Origin: Alphaproteobacteria bacterium
GTDB lineage: Bacteria > Pseudomonadota > Alphaproteobacteria > JAVJVX01
Direction of reading: 5' to 3'
NCBI GenBank assembly: GCA_040220875.1
Contig: JAVJVX010000003.1
Span: 324,969 to 388,968, forward strand
Length of the DNA stretch: 64,000 bases
Shown here: positions 8,838-17,066 of the stretch, piece by piece
How positions within the stretch are numbered: the stretch's first letter is position 1
How the letters are laid out: each line of letters starts with the position of its first letter
Position numbers and translations under genes: made by a program
Notes under the pieces: model-generated
Seen by the model: the letters and a program-made list of their open reading frames with translations, nothing else
The model's database searches: none
What the model was told of the DNA's origin: nothing

Positions 8838-9980
8838 ATGACTCGCAAAATCGACACATTCCTGGCGACGCGCAGGCCGGCCACGCCCTGCCTCGTGGTG
8901 GACCTTGACGTGGTTGCCCGCAACTATCGGCGGCTTACCGCACTCTTTCCGGGTGCCCATATCTTCTACGCGGTCAAGGCCAATCCGGCGCCGGAAATTC
9001 TGGTCACGCTCGCCCGGCTCGAATGCAGCTTCGACGCCGCCAGCCTGGCCGAGATCAAATATTGCCTGGCGGCGGGTGCCCCGGCCGGCTCGATCGCCTA
9101 TACCAACACGGTCAAGAAAGAAGCCGATATCGCCGGCGCCTTCGAGCGCGGCGTAGCGCTTTTCGCCTTCGATAGCGAGGCGGAGTTGCAGAAACTGGCA
9201 CGCCGGGCGCCGGGCGCCCGCGTCTTCTGCCGCATCCAGATCAACAATCCCGGCGCTGCCTGGCCGTTGGGTGACAAATTCGGCTGTTCCGTGGAGATGG
9301 CGAAGGATCTCCTGACGCAGGCGCGGGAGCTGGGGCTCGAACCATACGGTGTCGCGTTCCATGTCGGCTCGCAGCAACGCGATTCGGCTCAGTGGGATCT
9401 CGCGATCGCAAAGACGGCACTCATGTTTACCGATCTGCGCGAGCGGGGGATCGAACTCAAAATGGTCAATCTCGGCGGCGGCCTGCCGGCGGCCTATCGC
9501 GACCCCGTGCCACCGCTTGACGATTTCGCCGAGCTTATCGATCGTTCTCTGCGAACTCATTTCGGCAACCACCTCCCGGAGGTGGTCCTTGAACCAGGGC
9601 GCGCACTGGTCGCCGATGCCGGAATTCTCGAAGCGGAGGTCGTCCTCGTCTCCAGGAAGGATTATGCGAGTGACGTGCGCTGGATCTATCTCGACGTCGG
9701 CAAGTATGGCGGCCTGGCCGAGACGGAGGGCGAAGCCATCCGCTACGCGATCAGGACTCCCTACGATGACACACCCGAAGCGGATGATACCGGCCCGGTG
9801 GTTCTCGCTGGCCCCACCTGCGACGGGGCCGATGTGCTTTACCGGGAGGCCGGCTACCGCCTGCCGCGGGCGCTCAAGACGGGTGATCGTGTGCGCCTGC
9901 CGGGGACGGGAGCCTACACCACGACTTACGCGTCGGTCGGTTTCAACGGCTTCGAGCCACTGAAATCCTACTACATCTGA
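8838..9980 (+). CDS. Type III PLP-dependent decarboxylase (ornithine/lysine decarboxylase family)
   Basis: 380-aa alanine-racemase-fold decarboxylase, most like bacterial ornithine decarboxylases, which make putrescine for polyamine synthesis. The PLP lysine is in FYAVKANPAPEIL (about residue 49). The HVGSQQ motif, the glycine-rich phosphate loop LNLGGGLPA and EPGRALVADAG are present. GPTCDGADVLY contains the active-site cysteine and aspartate of eukaryotic-type ODC. Length is at the short end, typical of this bacterial group. Lysine or bifunctional activity cannot be excluded from sequence alone. Confidence 0.9.
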   Translation: MTRKIDTFLATRRPATPCLVVDLDVVARNYRRLTALFPGAHIFYAVKANPAPEILVTLARLECSFDAASLAEIKYCLAAGAPAGSIAYTNTVKKEADIAGAFERGVALFAFDSEAELQKLARRAPGARVFCRIQINNPGAAWPLGDKFGCSVEMAKDLLTQARELGLEPYGVAFHVGSQQRDSAQWDLAIAKTALMFTDLRERGIELKMVNLGGGLPAAYRDPVPPLDDFAELIDRSLRTHFGNHLPEVVLEPGRALVADAGILEAEVVLVSRKDYASDVRWIYLDVGKYGGLAETEGEAIRYAIRTPYDDTPEADDTGPVVLAGPTCDGADVLYREAGYRLPRALKTGDRVRLPGTGAYTTTYASVGFNGFEPLKSYYI

Positions 9981-9987
9981 CGGAAGC

Positions 9988-11352
9988 CTAGCGCCGCCCG
10001 CGGCCTGCCTTGAGGGCAGTCAGGATGTCTTCGGCCCGGAGCCAGGCGGGTGAGTGTTCGTCCAGATGGCGCTGGGCGCGGGTCGCAAACGAGCGGGCGT
10101 CACCCGGTTTGCCGATCAGCAAGGCGTGCTCGGCCTGGGCCAGTGCGGCGAGGCCCATATTGCCGCTCCGTCCTTCGGCGACAGCGAGGAAATACCAGGC
10201 CATGGCGTTGTCCTGCTCGAGGCGTACGGCCTCGCGCAGATTGACGACCGACTTGGCTTCCAGCGCCGGATCGTTTGTCGCCACCTGCGCCTGGCCAAGC
10301 GCTGTGCGCAGGAGCGAGTTCCGGGGGTAAAGCGCCACCGCCTGCTGGTAGGACTCGGCAGCTTCGGCTATGCGGCCGTTCTCAAAGAGGATCTGGCCGC
10401 GCAATTCATGCAGATACGGATTTTCGGGATTTTCCCGGATCAGGCCGTCGGTAATCTCGATGGACCGGTCGATCTTGGAGTCCCGGTAATAGGCGATGGC
10501 GCGGGCATATCGCCCGTTGAAGCCGCGGTCGTCCTCATAGCGCCGGATCGTCGTCTCGGGGTCTTCGATGAAGGCGCGCAGCTTGGCCCGGATTCGTTCG
10601 TGGGTTTCAACCAGCTCCGGGCGCAACGACTCGTCCCTGTAGGGGGATTTCTGCAAATGGTTGTGGATGATATCGACGCGTTCCTGCGTTACCGGATGGG
10701 TGCGCATGTACGGGTGCTGGCGCCCCGGCAGGCGAAGTTCCTGCTGGGCGAGAACTGAAATGAATTCATAGAGACCCTTGGTCGAGATGCCGGCCTGGTC
10801 GAGATATTTGAGCGCCGCCTGGTCGGCCGCCGATTCCTGGACCCGGCTATAGCTGAAAAAGGCCTGTTGCCCGAGCCCCTGTCCGCCAAGAATGAGTGCC
10901 TGCGCCGCGTCGGGCCGGCCGGCGACCGCGGCCGCGGCGCCCAGCACCAGCCCCAGCAGGGAGACGACGGTGGCGCCCTGCAAGGCGTCACCGGTTCGGG
11001 CCAGATGCCCGCCCGCGATATGCCCGGCTTCATGGGCGAGCACGCCCATCACCTGACTCGGGTCTTCCGCCTGCATGATGAGGCCCGTGGTGACGAAAAT
11101 ATTCTGCCCGCCCGTGACGAAGGCGTTGAGCCGCGGATCGTTGACGATGTAGAGGCCGACACTTTCCGGATTCAGGCCGGCGGCGGGCAGGATCGGCGCC
11201 AGATAGCTCTCGAGCGCGTTTTCGATCTCCGCATCCCGGACGAGGCCGATGCCTTCCTGGGCGTCCGCCGTTCGCGGCAGCGATGTGAGCAGGGCGCCGA
11301 CGATCGCGGCCGCCAGCAGGAGGATGGCGCAGGGTTGACGGACGTGGCTCAC
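9988..11352 (-). CDS. M48 family periplasmic metalloprotease with TPR repeats (BepA/YfgC-like)
   Basis: 454-aa protein from a GTG start at 11352. That start puts the signal peptide (ILLAAAIVGALLTSLPRTADAQ) at the N-terminus, whereas the longer frame adds unlikely sequence overlapping the divergent aminotransferase. The M48 peptidase domain has VLAHEAGHIAGGH, a HExxH zinc site, and a downstream Glu in ESAADQAAL as third ligand. The C-terminal half contains several TPRs (PYLHELRGQILFENGR, then AESYQQAVALYPRNS). This domain order matches BepA, which helps or degrades outer membrane proteins such as LptD. Adjacent genes give no further hint. Confidence 0.88.
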   Translation of the reverse strand: MSHVRQPCAILLLAAAIVGALLTSLPRTADAQEGIGLVRDAEIENALESYLAPILPAAGLNPESVGLYIVNDPRLNAFVTGGQNIFVTTGLIMQAEDPSQVMGVLAHEAGHIAGGHLARTGDALQGATVVSLLGLVLGAAAAVAGRPDAAQALILGGQGLGQQAFFSYSRVQESAADQAALKYLDQAGISTKGLYEFISVLAQQELRLPGRQHPYMRTHPVTQERVDIIHNHLQKSPYRDESLRPELVETHERIRAKLRAFIEDPETTIRRYEDDRGFNGRYARAIAYYRDSKIDRSIEITDGLIRENPENPYLHELRGQILFENGRIAEAAESYQQAVALYPRNSLLRTALGQAQVATNDPALEAKSVVNLREAVRLEQDNAMAWYFLAVAEGRSGNMGLAALAQAEHALLIGKPGDARSFATRAQRHLDEHSPAWLRAEDILTALKAGRGRR

Positions 11353-11506
11353 AATTTGGTCTCGGCCGGTTGGATGGGTCGGGTACTCCTGGGTTTGACG
11401 GGTCTCGCGCAGGGTATCCGGCAAGCGGGCCCGCAAGTTGCTGCTGGTCGAGATTGACCCTAGCCCCCTCACGTCGTATAGGCCGCAATCAAGGCGGAAC
11501 GGTGGC

Positions 11507-12661
11507 ATGACAGTAAAGATTTCTTCCCGTGGCAGGCAAGTATCTCCCTTCATTGTGATGGAGGTGCTGCGCCAGGCCAATCGGCGGGCCGTCTCGGGCA
11601 AGGATGTCCTGCATCTGGAGTTGGGCCAGCCCAGCGAGGGTCCCCCCGCGCCCGTGCTCGCCGCGGCCGCCCGGGCGCTCGAATCGGGGCGTTTCGGCTA
11701 CACCGAAGAAGCGGGCTACCCAGAGCTGCGCCAGCGGATCGCGCGCCATTATGGCGAATTCTACGACCTCGATCTTTCGCCCGATCGCGTCATTGTGACC
11801 ACTGGCTCGTCAGGAGCCCTGATGCTCGCCTTCCTGGCTGCCTTCGACCCGGGTGACCGGGTTGCGCTGGTCACGCCGAATTATCCGGGGGCCCGGAATG
11901 CCCTGATCACGCTTGGCCTAGAACCGGTGCTGCTCGAGGCGGGGCCGGCAGAAAACTTTCAGCCGACTGTCGCTCTCCTGGAGGCGGTGGGCGAGCCGAT
12001 CCAGGGTCTGATGGTGACCAGCCCCGGCAATCCGTCGGGCACCGTGATCGCGCCCCACGAGATGGCGGCGTTGGCCGCGTATTGCCGCGACAAGGGCATC
12101 CGGCTCATCTCGGACGAGATCTATCACGGGATCACTTATGAGGCCGCGGCCGCAACCGCCGCCGCACTCAGTGACGAAGCCATCGTGATCAACAGCTTTT
12201 CAAAATATTTCACGATGACCGGCTGGCGGCTTGGCTGGATGGTTGTGCCCGAGGACCTCGTGGCGCCGATCTGTCGGCTGATCCAGAATTTCTATATCTC
12301 GCCGCCGACACTGTCCCAGGATGCGGCGCTGGCGGTCTTCGACTGCCGGGCAGAACTGGACGGGATCGTGGCCGGTTACCGGGAACGGCGCGACCTGCTG
12401 CTGCGCGAATTGCCGAAGGCGGGCTTCAACAAGTTTGCTGCCCCGCAGGGGGCCTTTTACCTGTATGCCGACGTGTCGAATCTGACAAACGACAGCGTCG
12501 CGTTCTGCGAGCGGATCCTCAATGAGACCGGCGTGGCAATCGTCCCCGGAGTCGATTTCGATCGGGAGCGCGGACAGGCTTATGTCCGTTTTTCCTTCTC
12601 GACCTCCCTCGAGGTGGTCGCGGGCGCCGTTCGCCGCCTGATTGACTGGCAGAAACCCTAG
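11507..12661 (+). CDS. Class I/II pyridoxal-phosphate aminotransferase
   Basis: 384-aa fold-type I aminotransferase. The start MTVKISSRG at 11507 is chosen because upstream codons overlap the divergent protease promoter. Visible landmarks are GQPSEG at the N-terminus, GSSGALMLAF (phosphate-binding region), TSPGNPSGTV, SDEIYHGI, the Schiff-base lysine in INSFSKYFTMTGWRLGW, and a C-terminal RFSF with the carboxylate-binding Arg. It resembles aspartate/aromatic aminotransferases, but the substrate is undetermined. It is transcribed alone and convergent with rne. Confidence 0.88.
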   Translation: MTVKISSRGRQVSPFIVMEVLRQANRRAVSGKDVLHLELGQPSEGPPAPVLAAAARALESGRFGYTEEAGYPELRQRIARHYGEFYDLDLSPDRVIVTTGSSGALMLAFLAAFDPGDRVALVTPNYPGARNALITLGLEPVLLEAGPAENFQPTVALLEAVGEPIQGLMVTSPGNPSGTVIAPHEMAALAAYCRDKGIRLISDEIYHGITYEAAAATAAALSDEAIVINSFSKYFTMTGWRLGWMVVPEDLVAPICRLIQNFYISPPTLSQDAALAVFDCRAELDGIVAGYRERRDLLLRELPKAGFNKFAAPQGAFYLYADVSNLTNDSVAFCERILNETGVAIVPGVDFDRERGQAYVRFSFSTSLEVVAGAVRRLIDWQKP

Positions 12662-12673
12662 CCGGTCGGCGGC

Positions 12674-15220
12674 CTAGGTTCCGCGGTTCCACCAGCCCGA
12701 TTTTTTAGGCCCCCGGTCCTCGGTTGTCGGCAAGGGCTCGTCGTTTTTGACCACGACGGGCTCGGACGACCCGTTATCCGCCGGGGTCGAGATATCCCGG
12801 TCCCGGCCATTGCCGGATCCCGTTTCGGCCGGCTTGTCGGGAGCTGCGGGCCCGGATTCTGCCGTCCCCGGTTTGGCCTCCGCATCCGCATCCTTTCCGG
12901 CACTCTTCGTGCGCCGCTTCCGTGCCGGCCGCTTGGCAGTCCGGGCCGCCGGGGCAGCCGGCGCCGCCGGGGCTTTTTTCGCCGATTTCCGGCTGCGGCG
13001 CTTGGGCTTCGCCTCTTCCGCCGTCGCCTCTGTCTCCGGCCCGGGCTCAGGCCCGGGCTCAGGCTCGGGACCAGACTCAAGCTCGGGCTCGGCTTTTACC
13101 ACCGGGGCCGCCTCGGCCGACCTGGCAGTCGTCGTGGCGGTTTCGTCATGTGCGGGCGCGCTGACCGAGGTGTCCGGTGCGTCGTCCTGGCTGCTCTCCG
13201 GTTCGGTCGTCCGTTCGTCCGTCGTGGCCGCCGCCAAGCCCTCCTCGGCCGGGCGCCGCCGCGACCGCCGCCGGCCGCCTCTCTTGCCGCGCCGCCGCCG
13301 CCGCGATGCCTGATCGGCATCCTCGCTCCCGGATTTTTCCGATGCTGCCTCGGTCGCCTTTGCGGGTTGGTTTTCCTTTGCCTCGCTGGGCTGAGCGCCG
13401 CGCTCCCGGCGCTTGTCTCTGGGCGCACGCGCGCTGTCCGGCTCTGCCTTCACCCGATCGAACCGGAAGGCCGGCGGGATTAGTTCGGGATCGGTTTCCA
13501 CATGCACCTTGAAATCGTAACGCTGTTCGATGGTGAGCAGGTCGTGGCGTTTCTCGTTCAGCAGGTAGAGGGCAACCCGTCCGGGAAGAAAGACCGTGAG
13601 TTCGCGGCTCCGGCGCTGCACGCCCTCGCGCTCGATCTCGCGCAAAATCTGCAGGGCGGACCATTCGGTTGACCGCACGATGCCTGTGCCGCCGCAATGG
13701 GGGCAGGTGGAGCCGCTGCTTTCATAAACGCTGGGCCTGAGCCGCTGGCGGGACAGCTCAAGCAGGCCGAACGGGCTGATCCGGCCGACCTGGATCCGGG
13801 CCCGGTCCGCTTTCATCGCGTCTTTGACGCGACGCTCGACCGCATGCTTGTTGCGGTTCTGCTCCATGTCGATGAAATCGATGACAACGAGTCCGGCCAG
13901 GTCCCTCAGCCTTAGCTGCCGGGCGATTTCGTCCGCCGCCTCGAGATTGGTCTTGAGCGCGGTTTCCTCGATATTGCGTTCCCGCGTCGACCGACCCGAA
14001 TTGACGTCGATCGAAACCAGCGCCTCGGTCGGATTGAACACCACCGAGCCGCCCGATTTCAGGTTGACGACCGGGCTGTGGATTGCGTCGAGTTGATCCT
14101 CGATCTGGTGGCGGTGGAAAAGGGGGACGGTCTCGTCCTTGTACTGCTGGACCCGCTTGGCGTGGCTCGGGGTCATCATTTTCATGAAGTCCTTTGCCGT
14201 CCGGTAACCCTCTTCGCCCTCGACAATGACCTCGTCGATGTCGCGTGTGTAGAGGTCCCGGATTGCCCGCTTGATGAGCGTGCCTTCTTCATAGATCAGG
14301 GATGGGGCCGTCGATTCGAGCGTCTTCTCACGAATTTGGTCCCAGGTACGCAAAAGGTAATCGAAATCGCGCTTCAACTCTGCCTTGGAGCGGTTGAGGC
14401 CAGCCGTGCGCAGGATCACCGACATGCCTTCCGGCACGTCGAGTTGCTCGAGCAGGCTTTTCAGCCGCCGCCGGTCGCGCTGGCTGGTGATCTTGCGAGA
14501 CACGCCGCCGCCGCGCGGCGAATTGGGCATCAGCACGCAGTAACGCCCTGCCAGCGAGATGTAGGTGGTCAGCGCGGCGCCCTTGGTCCCACGCTCCTCC
14601 TTGACGACCTGCACAAGGAGAATCTGGTTGCGCTTGATGACTTCCTGGATCTTGTAGCGCCGGACCTGGCGGGGCTTGCTGCTTTGGGATTCGTCGATGG
14701 CGTCGTCGCCGCCCACGATTTCGAGGGCGGCTTCGCCCCCGTTGCTCTCCTCGTCCGGTTCTTCGCTTTTTTCGTCACCGCCATCCTCGGCGGTATCTTC
14801 GCGCGCTTCTCCGCTATCCGCCTCGGCGGGTCCGCCGGCCTCGTCGTCCCCGTCCTCTTCCCCGGAGGGTGAGGAGCCCGACTCGCTCGGCTCGGCCACG
14901 CCAGCCTCGGCCATCTCGTCGTCCTCGGCGTGCAACCGGCGCTGCTCGGCCATGAGCGCCTCCCGGTCGGCGACCGGTATCCGGTAGTAGTCGGGATCGA
15001 TTTCGCTGAAGGCGAGGAAGCCGTGGCGGTTGCCACCGTAGGATACGAAGGCCGCCTGGAGCGACGGCTCCACCCGGGTCACTTTGGCGAGATAGATATT
15101 GCCCTTGATTTGCTTCTTTGTTGACGCCTCGAGGTCGAATTCCTCGAGCCGGTTTCCGTCCGCTACGACAACCCTGGTTTCTTCAGGGTGCGCGGCGTCG
15201 ATCAGCATCCGCTTAGCCAT
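12674..15220 (-). CDS. rne: Ribonuclease E/G
   Basis: 848-aa endoribonuclease, the scaffold of the RNA degradosome in mRNA decay and rRNA/tRNA processing. The S1 RNA-binding domain begins near residue 36 and is split by an acidic, low-complexity insert (about residues 97-178, mostly E/D/G/S). The catalytic DNase I-like domain carries D405 (SIDVNSGR) and D448 (VVIDFID), 43 residues apart as in E. coli (303 and 346). CPHCGGTG (C506/C509) is the zinc-link. The C-terminal third is disordered with Arg- and Lys-rich blocks and Pro/Glu repeats, as expected for the RNA- and partner-binding tail. Confidence 0.96.
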   Translation of the reverse strand: MAKRMLIDAAHPEETRVVVADGNRLEEFDLEASTKKQIKGNIYLAKVTRVEPSLQAAFVSYGGNRHGFLAFSEIDPDYYRIPVADREALMAEQRRLHAEDDEMAEAGVAEPSESGSSPSGEEDGDDEAGGPAEADSGEAREDTAEDGGDEKSEEPDEESNGGEAALEIVGGDDAIDESQSSKPRQVRRYKIQEVIKRNQILLVQVVKEERGTKGAALTTYISLAGRYCVLMPNSPRGGGVSRKITSQRDRRRLKSLLEQLDVPEGMSVILRTAGLNRSKAELKRDFDYLLRTWDQIREKTLESTAPSLIYEEGTLIKRAIRDLYTRDIDEVIVEGEEGYRTAKDFMKMMTPSHAKRVQQYKDETVPLFHRHQIEDQLDAIHSPVVNLKSGGSVVFNPTEALVSIDVNSGRSTRERNIEETALKTNLEAADEIARQLRLRDLAGLVVIDFIDMEQNRNKHAVERRVKDAMKADRARIQVGRISPFGLLELSRQRLRPSVYESSGSTCPHCGGTGIVRSTEWSALQILREIEREGVQRRSRELTVFLPGRVALYLLNEKRHDLLTIEQRYDFKVHVETDPELIPPAFRFDRVKAEPDSARAPRDKRRERGAQPSEAKENQPAKATEAASEKSGSEDADQASRRRRRGKRGGRRRSRRRPAEEGLAAATTDERTTEPESSQDDAPDTSVSAPAHDETATTTARSAEAAPVVKAEPELESGPEPEPGPEPGPETEATAEEAKPKRRSRKSAKKAPAAPAAPAARTAKRPARKRRTKSAGKDADAEAKPGTAESGPAAPDKPAETGSGNGRDRDISTPADNGSSEPVVVKNDEPLPTTEDRGPKKSGWWNRGT

Positions 15221-15727
15221 CAGGCTTATGTCTCCTGGGCGCCGGCCCCCGAGCTGCGGAAGCTCGAAGGGGCGCCGGGTTTATGTGGGGGTCTTTGCTC
15301 CGGGGGCCGCCGGCGGCGGGGGAATTCCCGACGCGGCGCCCGGTGCCTAAAGATGGGCAAATACCCCAATTTCTTCGCTGCGGAATCGCCTCTGGCGCCC
15401 GGTTCCGATCACCCCGGTTTTGGTCTGTCGATAGTGGCGGAGCCAAATATCAAAGAGAATCAAAGGGGTGAGCCGCTGTCCCGGGCCGCCGCCGGCCCCA
15501 GGTTGGGGGCCTGCCGGGCGGTTCCGCGTCCGCGCCGTTACCATAGCCCGTTCCTGGCTTATTCCACAATCAGTTATTTCATCCGCGGCCGGCTGGGGAT
15601 AAGCTGAGCAAGGGATTGACTCTTAGGGGTTTTTCGGGCGGCCACGGCGGATCGAGTGTTGCTTCCCCGACCAGCGACGGAGTATATCTGGGCTGCATCT
15701 AGTGGGTCAGTGGGGGCAGATACCCAA
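15221..15727. other. Long intergenic region between divergent rne and amidase genes
   Basis: 507 bp with no credible gene. It must contain the rne leader, which in other proteobacteria is long and used in autoregulation, and the amidase promoter. TTGACT occurs at about 15616, but no matching -10 stands at the right distance. I see no strong terminator, tRNA or repeat; several short GC-rich palindromes lie near 15300-15345. Confidence 0.3.
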
Positions 15728-16987
15728 ATGTTCGGTGTTCTAAGGCGCTTGGCAATCCTGATGACCGCGGCGGTGCTTGGCCTGGCGGTGCCGGTCGACG
15801 GCGGGGCCGAGCCGATCCCGCCCGGCGCGCCCGAGGTCACGAGCCTGCGCATCGGGGATCACGGCACCCGGACACGGATCGTCCTCGATGTCAGCCAGGA
15901 GATATCGCACAAGATCTTCACCCTGGCGGAGCCATACCGCGTGGTCCTCGATTTCAACGAGCTGGCCTGGAATCTGTCGGACAAGACCGGGGAAGCGGCG
16001 GGTGGCATGGTCTCGGGCCTGCGCTTCGGCCTCTTCACGCCCGGGACATCGCGACTGGTTCTCGATCTTGAGAAGCCGGTTCGCGTAGACCGGGTGTTCA
16101 CGCTGAAGCCCAATGGCGGCTACCCGTACCGCTTCGTCGTCGATCTCGAGCAGATCAGCCAGGCCGCTTTCATGCGCGAGGCGGGCTCGACAATCCTGGG
16201 CGGAAGCGATCCGCCAGCGGTGGCGACGAGCACGCCGGTCCCGCCGCGGCCGCTCGGGATCCGGCCCGGCGACAAGGCCAGGGCCGAGAATGCCCGGCCC
16301 GTGATCGTGATCGACGCCGGCCATGGCGGGGTCGATCCGGGGGCACTGGGCAAGGGCGGCACCAAGGAAAAATACGTGACGCTGGCCATGGCCAAGGAGC
16401 TGGCCCGCCAGCTCGACGCCACCGGGCGCTACGAAGTGGTGCTGACGCGCGACGCGGACGTCTTTCTGCGCCTGCGCGAGCGGGTCGCCCGGGCCCGTCG
16501 GGCCAATGCCGATCTTTTCGTCTCGCTTCATGCCGACAGCCACCCGAAATCCTCCACACGCGGTCTGTCGGTCTACACGCTGTCGGAGAAATCGTCGGAC
16601 CGGGAGGCGGCCCGGCTGGCGGCGCGGGAGAACAAGGCCGACCTCATCGCGGGCGTGGACCTCTCGCGCGAGACGGATGACGTGACCGGGATCCTGATCG
16701 ACCTGGCGCAACGCGAGACCATGAATAATTCGGCCCGGTTCGCCGGGTTCGCGGTCAAGGAACTGTCCAAATCCGTGCGCTTGCTCAACCGGACCCACAG
16801 ATTCGCCGGCTTCGCGGTGCTCAAGGCGCCGGACGTGCCCTCCATCCTCGTGGAAATGGGCTACCTGTCCAACCCGAGCGAGGAAAAGAACCTCGGCAGC
16901 GCCCGGTATCGCGCCGGTATCGCCGAGGGCCTCGTGCGCGGCATCGACAGCTATTTCAGTTGGAAAACCGCGCTCAACCGGTCATAA
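15728..16987 (+). CDS. amiC: N-acetylmuramoyl-L-alanine amidase (AMIN + amidase_3)
   Basis: 419-aa periplasmic amidase that cleaves the amide bond between MurNAc and the stem peptide during cell separation. The start ATG at 15728 places a signal peptide (AILMTAAVLGLAVPVDGGAEP) at the N-terminus. The AMIN domain (about residues 40-145) precedes a Pro-rich linker. The zinc amidase domain has VIVIDAGHGGVDPGA, a Glu in the KEKYVTL region, DLFVSLHADSHP and the catalytic LVEMGYLSN. It lies 79 bp upstream of mrcA, a pairing widespread in alphaproteobacteria that links wall hydrolysis with synthesis. Confidence 0.93.
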   Translation: MFGVLRRLAILMTAAVLGLAVPVDGGAEPIPPGAPEVTSLRIGDHGTRTRIVLDVSQEISHKIFTLAEPYRVVLDFNELAWNLSDKTGEAAGGMVSGLRFGLFTPGTSRLVLDLEKPVRVDRVFTLKPNGGYPYRFVVDLEQISQAAFMREAGSTILGGSDPPAVATSTPVPPRPLGIRPGDKARAENARPVIVIDAGHGGVDPGALGKGGTKEKYVTLAMAKELARQLDATGRYEVVLTRDADVFLRLRERVARARRANADLFVSLHADSHPKSSTRGLSVYTLSEKSSDREAARLAARENKADLIAGVDLSRETDDVTGILIDLAQRETMNNSARFAGFAVKELSKSVRLLNRTHRFAGFAVLKAPDVPSILVEMGYLSNPSEEKNLGSARYRAGIAEGLVRGIDSYFSWKTALNRS

Positions 16988-17066
16988 ACCGGCCATAATG
17001 AGATTTTAAGGCAGGGGGCAGAGGCTCTGCCCAGCCTGGCCTCGCTCGGCGTCTCCGGGGAGCGCG

